This document shows positions 16,473 through 26,161 of a DNA stretch of 64,000 nucleotides, piece after piece. Under the pieces are notes generated by a model, which was not told the DNA's origin, did no database searches, and saw nothing but the letters and a program-made list of their open reading frames with translations. The stretch lies in NCBI RefSeq assembly GCF_009833125.1, contig NZ_QRCC01000008.1, positions 214,454-278,453 of the forward strand. The letters are read 5' to 3'. The DNA comes from Nitrosomonas sp. HPC101. Lineage in GTDB: Bacteria; Pseudomonadota; Gammaproteobacteria; Burkholderiales; Nitrosomonadaceae. Every line of letters starts with the position of its first letter. Position 1 is the stretch's first letter. Position numbers and translations under genes: made by a program.

Positions 16473-17357
16473 TCAGAACACATTGTCCCTGAGGATTTTC
16501 AGCAGGTACTGTCCATAACCATTTTTGGCCAATAGCCGGGCCAGCACTTCCAGCTGGGCCGCATCTATCCAGCCTTGCCGGTAGGCAATTTCTTCCGGAC
16601 AGGCAACTTTCAGACCCTGCCGGTTTTCCAGGGTGGCAATGAACTGACTGGCATCGAGCAGGGTTGCATGCGTACCAGTATCCAGCCAGGCATAGCCGCG
16701 TCCCATGATTTCCACACTGAGATTGCTCTGTTCGAGATACACACGGTTGAGATCGGTGATTTCCAGTTCGCCGCGGGCGGATGGCTTGAGTGCTTTGGCA
16801 TGATCAACGACCTGCGTATCGTAGAAATACAACCCGGTCACCGCGTAATCAGATTTTGGTTGCGTGGGTTTTTCTTCCAGTGATAATACTTTGCCTTGGG
16901 TGTTGAACTCGACCACACCATAGCGTTCCGGATCATGCACATGGTAAGCGAATACGCTGGCCCCTTCGGTACGCTGCATGGCATGGGCCAGCAAACGCTG
17001 GAGATTATGACCATAGAAAATGTTATCCCCCAGCACCAGGGCAGAAGGATGGTGATCAATAAAATCCTCGCCAATCAGAAAAGCCTGCGCAAGGCCGTCA
17101 GGTGAAGGTTGCACAGCGTATTGCAGATTCAGTCCCCATTGTTCTCCGTCACCCAGCAGTTGCTGAAAACGAGGCGTATCCTGCGGGGTGCTAATAATGA
17201 GAATATCGCGTATCCCTGCCAGCATCAGGGTACTGAGTGGATAATAAATCATGGGTTTATCGAATACCGGCAACAGCTGCTTGCTCAGTGCAAGCGTCGC
17301 TGGATGCAATCGTGTGCCGGAGCCGCCGGCAAGAATAATCCCCTTTCTATATGTCAT
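16473..17357 (-). CDS. rfbA: Glucose-1-phosphate thymidylyltransferase
   Basis: The product is 294 residues. The nucleotidyltransferase signature [20 protein letters not shown] is followed by [17 protein letters not shown], with [11 protein letters not shown] and [20 protein letters not shown] further on. It converts glucose-1-phosphate and dTTP to dTDP-glucose, the first step to dTDP-rhamnose. The other rhamnose genes (rfbB, C, D) are not in the window. It probably shares a transcript with galE. Confidence 0.96.
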   Translation of the reverse strand: MTYRKGIILAGGSGTRLHPATLALSKQLLPVFDKPMIYYPLSTLMLAGIRDILIISTPQDTPRFQQLLGDGEQWGLNLQYAVQPSPDGLAQAFLIGEDFIDHHPSALVLGDNIFYGHNLQRLLAHAMQRTEGASVFAYHVHDPERYGVVEFNTQGKVLSLEEKPTQPKSDYAVTGLYFYDTQVVDHAKALKPSARGELEITDLNRVYLEQSNLSVEIMGRGYAWLDTGTHATLLDASQFIATLENRQGLKVACPEEIAYRQGWIDAAQLEVLARLLAKNGYGQYLLKILRDNVF

Positions 17358-17589
17358 AGTAATTTTCTAGTGGCCAGCAGAAGAATGAAATTGAAAAACA
17401 AAACAGCATATAAATTCCTTCGGATAGGATCAATCTGCAAAATACGGGCTGTTATACTACAAGTCCCGCAGCCAGTCCTGCGGATGCAGACAATTCCGGA
17501 TGTAACCAGCTGGCAGGCAGTTTACCCGTTTTGTCAGCATGGCTTAACAGCAGATAACGACTCATTTTCTCGGTAATACTGTTCACAAC

Positions 17590-18510
17590 ATGAAAAATAT
17601 CGGTTTCGTCGGTCTGGGTATCATGGGAAGACCCATGGCCAGCCATCTCATCCGGGGAGGATATCCGGTTTATCTCAACTCACGCAGTGGCGTACCTGCC
17701 GAGCTGACAGTACTGGGCGGATTGGCCTGCCCTACCCCCAAAGCCGTAGCTGAACAAGCGGACATCATCATTCTGATGTTGCCGGATACGCCTGATGTCG
17801 AGAAAGTGTTATTTACTGAAAATGGCGTAGTACAGGGCCTGCCTGCAAATCCAGCTCAATCGAAAATCATCATCGACATGAGCACAATTTCTCCGGCCAA
17901 AACCCGAGATTTCGCCGCATGTATCAGGCAGTCCGGTCACGAATATGCGGATGCACCGGTATCAGGCGGAGATATTGGCGCTCGCAATGCCACCCTCACG
18001 ATCATGGTTGGGGCAACCGAACCGGTTTTTGCAGAAATTGAGCCGATACTGGCACTGATGGGTAAAACCATCACGCGCATCGGTGATCCGGGTACCGGCC
18101 AGGTTTGCAAAGCTGCCAACCAGATCATTGCCGCCCTGACACTTGAAGCCGTGGCTGAGGCACTGGTATTGGCTTCCAAAGCAGGGGCTGATCCGGACAA
18201 AGTCAGACAGGCGCTGCTGGGAGGGTTTGCCGCCTCGCGTATCCTGGAAGTGCATGGAGAGCGCATGATCAAACATGCCTTCACCCCCGGTTTCCGGGTC
18301 GATCTGCACCGGAAGGATCTTGGTATCGCACTGGATTACGCCACCGAGCTGGGTGTCAGTCTACCCGGCACGGCACTGGTTCAATCGTTCTATAACGCCA
18401 GCATTGCGCAAGGAGACGCGCAACAGGACAGTTCGGCCATCGTACGCATTCTCGAACAGCTGGCCGGACATACGCTCGACACATCCACGGAATCTGCCCA
18501 TGAACAGTAA
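17590..18510 (+). CDS. garR: 2-hydroxy-3-oxopropionate (tartronate semialdehyde) reductase
   Basis: The product is 306 residues of the beta-hydroxyacid dehydrogenase family. It has the NAD(P) motif GFVGLGIMGRPMA, the substrate segment DAPVSGGDIGARNATLTIM, and the catalytic Lys region GDPGTGQVCKAANQI. It reduces tartronate semialdehyde to glycerate. The 3' end overlaps the start of glcD by 11 bp, so the gene is coupled to glycolate oxidase. In an autotroph this fits salvage of phosphoglycolate carbon through glyoxylate; glyoxylate carboligase is not in the window. Confidence 0.92.
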   Translation: MKNIGFVGLGIMGRPMASHLIRGGYPVYLNSRSGVPAELTVLGGLACPTPKAVAEQADIIILMLPDTPDVEKVLFTENGVVQGLPANPAQSKIIIDMSTISPAKTRDFAACIRQSGHEYADAPVSGGDIGARNATLTIMVGATEPVFAEIEPILALMGKTITRIGDPGTGQVCKAANQIIAALTLEAVAEALVLASKAGADPDKVRQALLGGFAASRILEVHGERMIKHAFTPGFRVDLHRKDLGIALDYATELGVSLPGTALVQSFYNASIAQGDAQQDSSAIVRILEQLAGHTLDTSTESAHEQ

Positions 18511-19954
18511 TCAACTGATCGAATCCTTCCGCAAATTTCTGCCTGCGGAAGCCGTACTGCACGCGGCAGAAGATTTGAGACCATATGAATGCGATGCACT
18601 GTCTGCCTACCGGCAATTGCCGATGATCGCTGTGCTGCCGCGAACAGAGGCGGAAATTGCTGCCATCCTGCAAATCTGCCATACCGGACACATCCCGGTG
18701 GTAGCTCGCGGTTCCGGCACCGGCCTGTCCGGTGGCGCACTTCCTCATGCCGAAGGTGTGCTGCTGCCGCTGGCGCGGTTGAACCGTATTCTGGAAATCG
18801 ATCCGGCAGCCTGTACTGCGCGCGTACAGCCGGGCGTCCGTAATCTGGCCATCAGTGAAGCGGCTGCACATTATGGAATGTATTACGCGCCCGATCCGTC
18901 CTCTCAGATCGCCTGCAGTATCGGCGGAAATGTGGCAGAAAATTCAGGCGGCGTGCACTGTCTCAAATACGGGCTGACCGTCCATAATATTCTGCGGCTA
19001 CGCGTGCTGACGATCGAGGGAGATCTGCTGGAAATCGGTGCAGATGCGCTTGACAGTCCTGGCTTCGACCTGCTCGCCCTGATGACGGGGAGTGAAGGCA
19101 TGCTGGGTATCGTCACCGAAATTACGGTCAAACTGCTGCCCAAACCGGAAACAGTGAAACTGATCATGGCCACGTTTGACGATATCAAAAAAGCTGGAGA
19201 AGCCGTCGCCAGCATCATTCAGGCCGGTATCATTCCGGCCGGCATGGAGATGATGGACAAAATTACCATTCATGCCGTCGAAGATTTTGTGCATGCGGGT
19301 TACGATCTCGAAGGTGCAGCCATTCTGCTGTGTGAATCCGATGGCATGGCAGCAGAAGTGGACGATGAAATCGAGCGGGTCTGCGCCATCCTGCAGGCAA
19401 GCGGAGCTACCCGGATCAGCCTTGCACAGGATGAAGCCGAACGGCAGCGCTTCTGGGCCGGACGCAAAGCAGCCTTCCCGGCAGCAGGCCGGGTTTCACC
19501 GGATTACTACTGCATGGACGGCACCATTCCACGCAAGCATTTGGCGCATGTGCTGGAACAAATCGAACAACTTTCGGCAGAATACGGCCTGCGCTGCATG
19601 AATGTGTTTCATGCAGGAGACGGCAATTTGCATCCCCTGATTCTGTACGATGCCAATCAGCCAGGTGAATTAGAAAAGGCGGAAGCATTTGGCGCGCGTA
19701 TACTGGAAATCTGCATCGAAGCAGGCGGATCCCTGACAGGCGAACATGGCGTGGGCATCGAAAAACTCAACCAGATGTGCCTGCAATTCAATGATGCCGA
19801 GCGCAGCCGGTTCCATGCCATCAAAGCAGCATTTGACCCGCAATTATTACTCAATCCAGGCAAAGCGATTCCAGAATTACACCGTTGTGCCGAATTCGGC
19901 GCTATGCATGTACACCGGGGTGCTGAAAGATTCCCGGAAATACCCAGATTCTAA
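18500..19954 (+). CDS. glcD: Glycolate oxidase, FAD-binding subunit GlcD
   Basis: I choose ATG 18500 (MNSNQLIESFRKFLP), inside the garR end; an in-frame extension upstream exists but only mirrors garR. The product is 484 residues, near the family norm. The FAD-binding (PCMH) segment is VVARGSGTGLSGGALPHAEG with SIGGNVAENSGGVHCLKYG. The C-terminal oxidase domain holds HAGDGNLHPLILY and GEHGVGIEK. It oxidises glycolate to glyoxylate at the inner membrane with GlcE and GlcF. Confidence 0.95.
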   Translation: MNSNQLIESFRKFLPAEAVLHAAEDLRPYECDALSAYRQLPMIAVLPRTEAEIAAILQICHTGHIPVVARGSGTGLSGGALPHAEGVLLPLARLNRILEIDPAACTARVQPGVRNLAISEAAAHYGMYYAPDPSSQIACSIGGNVAENSGGVHCLKYGLTVHNILRLRVLTIEGDLLEIGADALDSPGFDLLALMTGSEGMLGIVTEITVKLLPKPETVKLIMATFDDIKKAGEAVASIIQAGIIPAGMEMMDKITIHAVEDFVHAGYDLEGAAILLCESDGMAAEVDDEIERVCAILQASGATRISLAQDEAERQRFWAGRKAAFPAAGRVSPDYYCMDGTIPRKHLAHVLEQIEQLSAEYGLRCMNVFHAGDGNLHPLILYDANQPGELEKAEAFGARILEICIEAGGSLTGEHGVGIEKLNQMCLQFNDAERSRFHAIKAAFDPQLLLNPGKAIPELHRCAEFGAMHVHRGAERFPEIPRF

Positions 19955-19963
19955 TTTTTAGCC

Positions 19964-21049
19964 ATGCAGATCCTCCCTGAACATCTCATTAACGCAATCA
20001 ATGCTGCAACCGAAAATAAACAGCCACTGCGCATCCGTGGTGGCGGCAGCAAGGATTTTTACGGCAATTCGCAGGCTTTGCAGCATGCCTCCCTACTCGA
20101 TACATCCACCTGGCAAGGAGTCGTCGATTATGAACCGAGCGAGCTGGTGATCACTGCCCGTGCCGGCACGCCACTGGTCGAACTGGAAAAACTGTTGCAC
20201 GACCACGGCCAAATGCTGGCCTTCGAACCGCCTTATTTCAGCGCCTCTGCCACGCTAGGCGGATGTGTCGCAACAGGACTGTCTGGCCCCAGACGTGCTT
20301 ATACCGGTGCAGTACGTGACTATGTACTCGGTACCCAGCTGCTCGATGGTCAGGGAAGTATTTTGTCCTTTGGCGGACGGGTAATGAAGAACGTTGCCGG
20401 CTATGATGTTTCTCGCCTTATGACAGGTGCAATGGGTACACTGGGTGTCTTGCTCGAAATATCACTCAAGGTACTTCCCAAACCGGCAGCAGACCGCACT
20501 CTATGCTTTCAGGCCAGCACGCCGGAAGCCATGGCAATCATGCGTCGCTGCGCGACTGAACCGCTGCCGGTTTCAGCCACCTGTTTTCATGATGATCAAC
20601 TTTATGTTCGGCTCTCCGGTGCTGAATCCGCCGTGCAAACTGCTCATGCCAGGCTGGGTGGGGATGAAATCAAAGACAAGGATGATTTCTGGGAATCGGT
20701 CAGAAATCATACTCACCTGTTTTTTCAGGAAGGAAGCGCCGCTGGAAAGGCACTGTGGCGTCTGTCAATCAAGCCGACCACTCCCCCGCTTTCACTGCCA
20801 GGCAAGCAATTGATCGAGTGGGGCGGAGCACTGCGCTGGCTCGTCACTGATGAAGATGCCGACGCAGCCGTAATACGCACACACGCCGCAGATGCCGGTG
20901 GCCATGCCACGCTGTTTCATGGCGATAAAACAACCATTCCCGTGTTTCACCCGCTTTCTCCTGCTTTGCTGAAAATCCATCAGCGCCTGAAACAGCAATT
21001 CGATCCGGCAGGCATCCTGAATCCACAACGTATGTATACCGAGTTTTGA
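19964..21049 (+). CDS. glcE: Glycolate oxidase, FAD-binding subunit GlcE
   Basis: The product is 361 residues. The FAD-binding fold shows LRIRGGGSKDFYGN, the PP-loop region FEPPYFSASATLGGCVATGL and GGRVMKNVAGYDVSRLMTG. It is shorter than GlcD and lacks its full substrate domain, as is normal for GlcE. It lies 9 bp after glcD and 3 bp before glcF. Confidence 0.95.
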   Translation: MQILPEHLINAINAATENKQPLRIRGGGSKDFYGNSQALQHASLLDTSTWQGVVDYEPSELVITARAGTPLVELEKLLHDHGQMLAFEPPYFSASATLGGCVATGLSGPRRAYTGAVRDYVLGTQLLDGQGSILSFGGRVMKNVAGYDVSRLMTGAMGTLGVLLEISLKVLPKPAADRTLCFQASTPEAMAIMRRCATEPLPVSATCFHDDQLYVRLSGAESAVQTAHARLGGDEIKDKDDFWESVRNHTHLFFQEGSAAGKALWRLSIKPTTPPLSLPGKQLIEWGGALRWLVTDEDADAAVIRTHAADAGGHATLFHGDKTTIPVFHPLSPALLKIHQRLKQQFDPAGILNPQRMYTEF

Positions 21050-21052
21050 ACC

Positions 21053-22321
21053 ATGCAAACCCATCTGACAGACCTCATCAAAGACACACCGGAAGGGAAA
21101 GAAGCCGATGCCATTTTGCGCAGTTGCGTACATTGCGGCTTCTGCCTCGCGACCTGCCCTACCTACCAGCTGCTGGGGAATGAGCTGGACAGCCCGCGCG
21201 GGCGAATTTATCTGATCAAGCAGCTGCTGGAAGGCCAGGCGGTCACTGAAAAAACGCAGCTGCACCTTGATCGCTGCCTGACCTGTCGCGCATGCGAAAC
21301 CACCTGCCCATCCGGAGTACAGTACGGGCATCTGCTCGATATCGGCCGCGGCATGGTTGAACAGCAAATCCCGCGCACAGCCTACGCTACTTTCAAGCGT
21401 TATACCCTGCGTAAACTGCTGCCCAATCGTGCACTTTCCAGTTTTTTCATGGGTGCCGCCCGCCTTGGTCGTCCTTTTCTCCCCGATCATCTGAAAAGAA
21501 CGATTCAGCCCAAACCCTCCACCAGCAGCACCCCTTCCGGCAGGATTCACTCCCGTTCCATGTTGATACTGGATGGTTGCCTGCAACCCGCGCTGACGCC
21601 GAATACCAACCACGCCACTGCCCGTGTACTGGACAGACTCGGTATTTCAGTAGTGACTGCAGAACAGGCCGGCTGCTGCGGTGCACTCGCCTATCATCTC
21701 AATGCACAGGAAGAAGGATTGAACGCCATGCGCCGCAATATCGATGCATGGTGGCCTTTTATTACACGATCCGAAAATCCGGTAGAGGCCATTATTGTTA
21801 CGGCAAGCGGCTGCGGCGTCACAGTCAAAGATTACGGACACTTGCTGCAACGCGACCTGGATTATGCTGAAAAAGCGGCAAAAATTGCCAGCCTGACCCG
21901 GGATATTAGTGAAGTCATCGCAGCAGAAACCGCCAACCTGATTCCGCTGCTGGAAAAGTCGAAAACATCATCGCCCTCCTCGTCCCCGCGCAATCTGGCC
22001 TTTCATGCCCCCTGCACCTTGCAGCACGGCATGAAACTGAAAGGAAAAATTGAACCCGTCCTGCAAGCAGCAGGCTTCAATCTGACCCAGGTAGCTGATC
22101 CCCACCTCTGCTGTGGTTCGGCAGGCACTTATTCCATTCTGCAACCGGAACTTTCCCGCCAGCTGCGTGATAACAAAATCACTGCATTGACCATGGAAAA
22201 CCCGGAACTGGTGGTCACTGCCAATATTGGCTGCCAGATGCACCTGCAAGGGGGTACTTCATTACCGGTGCGCCACTGGATTGAACTGCTGGATGAAACC
22301 CTGACCGAGGTCACCACTTAA
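21053..22321 (+). CDS. glcF: Glycolate oxidase, iron-sulphur subunit GlcF
   Basis: The product is 422 residues. Two 4Fe-4S clusters are seen near the N-terminus (CVHCGFCLATCP and CLTCRACETTCPSG). Two CCG domains follow (AGCCGALAYH and LCCGSAGTYS), as in heterodisulphide-reductase-like subunits. It transfers electrons from GlcDE to quinone. It is the last gene of the garR-glcDEF run and converges on the minus-strand peptidase gene 24 bp away. Confidence 0.95.
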   Translation: MQTHLTDLIKDTPEGKEADAILRSCVHCGFCLATCPTYQLLGNELDSPRGRIYLIKQLLEGQAVTEKTQLHLDRCLTCRACETTCPSGVQYGHLLDIGRGMVEQQIPRTAYATFKRYTLRKLLPNRALSSFFMGAARLGRPFLPDHLKRTIQPKPSTSSTPSGRIHSRSMLILDGCLQPALTPNTNHATARVLDRLGISVVTAEQAGCCGALAYHLNAQEEGLNAMRRNIDAWWPFITRSENPVEAIIVTASGCGVTVKDYGHLLQRDLDYAEKAAKIASLTRDISEVIAAETANLIPLLEKSKTSSPSSSPRNLAFHAPCTLQHGMKLKGKIEPVLQAAGFNLTQVADPHLCCGSAGTYSILQPELSRQLRDNKITALTMENPELVVTANIGCQMHLQGGTSLPVRHWIELLDETLTEVTT

Positions 22322-22345
22322 ATAAAAGTCAGGCTAATTTTCCGC

Positions 22346-23062
22346 CTAGCCACGTGGTCGCACCGCTGCCAGTGGCAATTGATTCAGCTCTGCCGTAGCC
22401 TCGCGCCAGACCGGATAATGCTGATCCATCAACGCGACAAATCGTTTGTTATGCGAGGGTTCGAGCAGGTGAACCAGCTCATGCACCACCACATATTCAA
22501 GCAAATTCTGCGGTTTTTTCACCAGATCGGTATTCAAGCGGATATGACGCCGCCTCGTGTTGCAGCTGCCCCAGCGGGTTTTCATCTGCTGTAAAAAATA
22601 GGCAGATACCCTCACCTCCAGTCGCTCCTGCCATTTTTCAATCAGGCCGGGTATCACGGCATGTAACAGGGATTTGTGCCAGGCGTGCATCACGGCAGCA
22701 CGTTTGAGCAGATCACTGCCCGGGCGCACCTGTAACGTAATCGTTTGCTGATCCAGCATGACACATGGCCCGGCCTGTTTTTCCACTACCTGCAGTAAAT
22801 AGTGCCGGCCCCAGACGGCATGATTCTCGTGCTCAACGAACAGCCGGGGCGTTTCTCTGGATCGCGCTTCCAGTTTTGCCTGCTGCTTACGGATCCAGCC
22901 CCGTTTCGCAATGACAAAAGCACGCACTGCTTCCAGCCGAGTACCCGCTGGTGCTACCAGCGTCACCCGACCGTCCGGCGGATACACCCTTAGGTACACA
23001 TGCTTCACTGCCTTACGCTGCACGAGAATCGTGAGATCTTCCAGCTGAATCTGCTCGCTCAT
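22346..23062 (-). CDS. YgjP-like zinc metallopeptidase-fold protein
   Basis: The start is ATG 23062-23060, sharing one base with the sbcB stop, giving 238 residues. The zinc motif HELVHLLEPSHNKRF (HExxH plus a downstream His) is near the C-terminus, preceded by TRWGSCNTRRRHIRLN, typical of the YgjP/WLM family. Proteins of this family are often encoded beside nucleases or restriction genes. Here it is coupled to exonuclease I, which suggests a role near DNA processing; its substrate is unknown. Confidence 0.85.
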   Translation of the reverse strand: MSEQIQLEDLTILVQRKAVKHVYLRVYPPDGRVTLVAPAGTRLEAVRAFVIAKRGWIRKQQAKLEARSRETPRLFVEHENHAVWGRHYLLQVVEKQAGPCVMLDQQTITLQVRPGSDLLKRAAVMHAWHKSLLHAVIPGLIEKWQERLEVRVSAYFLQQMKTRWGSCNTRRRHIRLNTDLVKKPQNLLEYVVVHELVHLLEPSHNKRFVALMDQHYPVWREATAELNQLPLAAVRPRG

Positions 23063-24552
23063 CAATCGATCTGCTCTTCCGTCCTGGAATGATCAGGCGG
23101 CCAGGGCAGATCATTTTCCTGTGCCAGCCCCCTGCCCCACGCTTCCAGCGCATGCAGGACCTCACGCTGCGCTTGCTGCGGGCAATCCGTGCGCAGTTGT
23201 AAAAGTTTGTGGTGATATTCATTTAATGTCAGACCACCATTGACAGTATTTTCTCCAAGTTGTCTGCGGCAATGCGTTTGCCAGCGGTGTTTTTCCTGAG
23301 TTGATAAGGTATCGGGAAAATTGCGGGCACGGTAGCGAAACAGCAGTTCGATATAACGCCCGTCCTGAAATTTATCGGCCAGATCAGCCAGGTTTCCCGG
23401 TTGCGCAGCGCGCACCCGCGGAAACAGGTTGCGATCGTGATCGCTGGCAAAGCCATCATACAGCGCCAGATCGGCATCGTTTTCTGCAAAAATCCTGCCA
23501 TTTGAATACGCCTGCCTGATCCGTTGCATGAAATCCAGATTCTGCAGCAACAGTTGCCAATGCTGATGACACTGTTCCGTATCCAGCCCAATCCGATCAG
23601 TTGCTCGCTGATCAAGCACTTTCTGGGGGGCCAGCGCCGGGCATTTGTTCAGCCTGATGGCTTTGACTGGCAAGCGCTGCTGCCCTTCTGCCAGTTCCTC
23701 CCTGGGCGTAAACAGACGTTCCGCCAGTGTATCGCTATCCAGTTGGATGAATTCAGCAGGATCATGCCGCAGGTCATAGACCAGAACACTGTTGGCGTTA
23801 CCGGTTTCCGCCAGCAGCGGCATGACCAGGGTGGTGCAGCCCTGTTCAGAGGGATACATGCGGGAGGTATGCAGCACCGGGGTATGCGCTACCAGATCAA
23901 GCTGGCGAGATACCGCGCGTTTGTCCCGCAAGCGAAACAGCCAGTCGTACAGACGTGGCTGCTGTGCGCGCAGCAGGCGGGCCAGCGCAATCGTCGCCCG
24001 GACATCAGATAGCGCATCATGCGCGCTGTCATGCATCAATCCGTTGGCTGCCGTGATATCCTCCAGCCGAAAACTCGGTTTATCCTCGCTATTACGCGGC
24101 CAGCAAACCCCTTCCGGGCGCAGGGCAAAAGTCATGCGGGCGAGGTCAATCACGTCCCAGCGCGAATTGCCAAATTGCCACTCGCGCGCATAGGGGTCAT
24201 AAAAATTACGGTACAGCGTGAACCGGGTCACTTCATCGTCAAAGCGCAATGTGTTATAACCCACCCCGCAGGTACCAGGCTGCGCCAGCTGTGCGTGGAT
24301 CAATGCGATAAATTCCGGTTCCGGCAGCCCCCGAGCTTCTGCTGTTTGCGGCGTGATGCCAGTCAGCAGACAAGCTTCCGGATGAGGCAACCGGTCACGT
24401 GCCGGCTGGCAATAAATCACCAGCGGATCGCCAATTTCATTGAGTGCTTCATCCGTCCTCAGCCCGGCAAACTGAACCGGCCGATCCTGACGAGGATCTG
24501 CACCGGAAGTTTCATAATCGTGCCAATAGAGTGTTGAGTTATCTGTTTGCAT
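23062..24552 (-). CDS. sbcB: Exodeoxyribonuclease I
   Basis: The product is 496 residues. The DEDDh catalytic residues are in WHDYETSG (DxE), YNTLRFDDEVTRF and HDALSDVRAT. The SH3-like and helical C-terminal domains of ExoI follow. It degrades single-stranded DNA 3' to 5' in recombination and mismatch repair. It lies upstream of, and is coupled to, the YgjP-like gene. Confidence 0.94.
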   Translation of the reverse strand: MQTDNSTLYWHDYETSGADPRQDRPVQFAGLRTDEALNEIGDPLVIYCQPARDRLPHPEACLLTGITPQTAEARGLPEPEFIALIHAQLAQPGTCGVGYNTLRFDDEVTRFTLYRNFYDPYAREWQFGNSRWDVIDLARMTFALRPEGVCWPRNSEDKPSFRLEDITAANGLMHDSAHDALSDVRATIALARLLRAQQPRLYDWLFRLRDKRAVSRQLDLVAHTPVLHTSRMYPSEQGCTTLVMPLLAETGNANSVLVYDLRHDPAEFIQLDSDTLAERLFTPREELAEGQQRLPVKAIRLNKCPALAPQKVLDQRATDRIGLDTEQCHQHWQLLLQNLDFMQRIRQAYSNGRIFAENDADLALYDGFASDHDRNLFPRVRAAQPGNLADLADKFQDGRYIELLFRYRARNFPDTLSTQEKHRWQTHCRRQLGENTVNGGLTLNEYHHKLLQLRTDCPQQAQREVLHALEAWGRGLAQENDLPWPPDHSRTEEQID

Positions 24553-25092
24553 CGTAATAGCAGGCCGTCAGGGCTGCGTGGTCCGTTATTGCTACATCAG
24601 GAAATGCGATCATACGAATGTGTAATCGCAGGCGGATATAAATAAGCACATCCGGTTGGTGAACACTTTCTTCAGACAATAATGTATCAGCTCGCTGTAA
24701 TACTCCAGCGGTATGCATCAGCCGCCGTCAACACAGCGCTCGAAAATATACTACATATCGCTGTTTTAAATACAGATTCTGGATATTGATTATCTGCCAT
24801 CAGAAAACAGGAGAAAACAAGGATTATTCGCTTCTTAAACTATGAATTAGGTATGAGTTCTACCCATTGTAATCGTTATGAATCCATAACTCGTTGAATT
24901 ACAGCTGTATCAGAATAAAAAATCACAACCTGCCCAAGATTTCATCCTGACGGCAGATTCATCAGATTTCCATGGCATGCTAATATTTCAAGTAATCTAA
25001 AGAATGATTAGAAGGATTCCTTATTGCTCGCGGTCGGTAAATGCAGCCGCCTTACCGAGTAATTCACTCTTTACCTCTTAGCACTCATACTC
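24553..25092. other. 540-bp intergenic region
   Basis: AT-rich sequence with no frame of convincing length on either strand and no clear terminator or repeat. It separates the housekeeping block (sbcB) from the accessory genes beginning at 25093. Confidence 0.6.
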
Positions 25093-25998
25093 ATGCCCCA
25101 GACTGAACGGCTTGGCTTGGCTGCGCTTGAGTACTTCTTCGCGCAGCATGGGTGGCTCTTTCGCGAGCAACCAACGCAAGACTACGGGATCGACGCCCAT
25201 GCAGAAATAGTCGCAGATGAGCGGCCGACGGGGAAGCTGCTTGCCCTTCAGATAAAGAGTGGTAATAGTTTCTTCAAAGAAAAATCAGGTAGCAACTACG
25301 TTTTCAGAACTGATGACATTCACATCAGTTACTGGATCGGACACTCTATGCCTGTCATCCTTGCTCTGTACAACCCCGAAACGAAGCAGGCATGCTTCCA
25401 ACACGTCTCCCAGCAGACAGTAACGAGCACAGGGAAGAACTGGAAGATTCTGGTTCCGGACGGAGACGTACTTACTGCGCCCGAGAGAACTCTCCAGTGG
25501 TTGGACTCGTTGACCCAACCCGAGCCCTACATTCGAAGACTCAATCGCCTGCGCGTTGATCGCCACTGGATGGACAGGCTCGCCAAAGGTTACGAAGTTC
25601 GAATCACGTTTGATAAGTGGATCAACAAGTCCCTGCCGCGCTACAAAATCGCCATCTCGTCGGAAGAGAACACGGAAATCTGGCCAACCCTTTTCGCACC
25701 TCCTGGCATTGGAGTAGAAGGGATGCTTGAGCACTTCTTCCCGTGGGCGGACTTCTCCGTTGATGAGGTCACTCACGTAGCTAGCGCAGAGGAACAATGG
25801 GAGGTTGAGTACGTGCTATGGCGAGACCCTGAGACGGGACAACGCGGCTACTCCAAGTCATTCGAAGAGTGGTACCGGCCTCCTCGCGGCATTGAACCTG
25901 TCTCACGCGACGGTGAGATTGAGTCCTACTCGCTGATCCTAATGCTGAATGAGGTCGGCGAAGCTTTCTTGGAACTTGATGATTTTCTCGCTCAATAA
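25093..25998 (+). CDS. DUF4365-domain protein, putative PD-(D/E)xK nuclease
   Basis: The product is 301 residues. The N-terminal domain (about 1-130) contains DYGIDAHAEIVADERPTGK and LLALQIKSG. The spacing of an Asp, then Q-x-K after a strand, is the pattern of PD-(D/E)xK nuclease-fold domains and matches DUF4365. The C-terminal half (about 150-301) has no recognised domain. DUF4365 proteins are frequent in anti-phage islands and mobile regions. The gene stands alone, with codon use different from the preceding housekeeping genes, and next to a HEPN-like gene on the other strand. Catalysis and role are inferred. Confidence 0.75.
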   Translation: MPQTERLGLAALEYFFAQHGWLFREQPTQDYGIDAHAEIVADERPTGKLLALQIKSGNSFFKEKSGSNYVFRTDDIHISYWIGHSMPVILALYNPETKQACFQHVSQQTVTSTGKNWKILVPDGDVLTAPERTLQWLDSLTQPEPYIRRLNRLRVDRHWMDRLAKGYEVRITFDKWINKSLPRYKIAISSEENTEIWPTLFAPPGIGVEGMLEHFFPWADFSVDEVTHVASAEEQWEVEYVLWRDPETGQRGYSKSFEEWYRPPRGIEPVSRDGEIESYSLILMLNEVGEAFLELDDFLAQ

Positions 25999-26106
25999 CC
26001 ATACATTGAATCTTTTATAAATAAAATTCCAGCAGCAGAACGCCTTGGGTAGCCAACCCACATTCGATACAGTATTTGTGGCAGCCTGTAATCAAAATTA
26101 CTCCAA

Positions 26107-26136
26107 CTAAGTGAAAATGAAATTTATCTTTGCGAT
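26107..26136. repeat. Partial third copy of the 198-bp repeat
   Basis: CTAAGTGAAAATGAAATTTATC and the bases after it match the CTAAGTGAAAATGAACTTT... segment near the inner ends of the two large inverted repeats at 60634 and 63466. Only this short part is preserved, just before the HEPN-like gene. Confidence 0.5.
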
Positions 26137-26161
26137 CGCATCGGGCGATTTGAACCGATTA

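Noticed and set aside
18275..18499. Longer GlcD starting inside garR
   Set aside because: The extension is an alternative reading of garR with no resemblance to GlcD; the ATG at 18500 begins family-like sequence.
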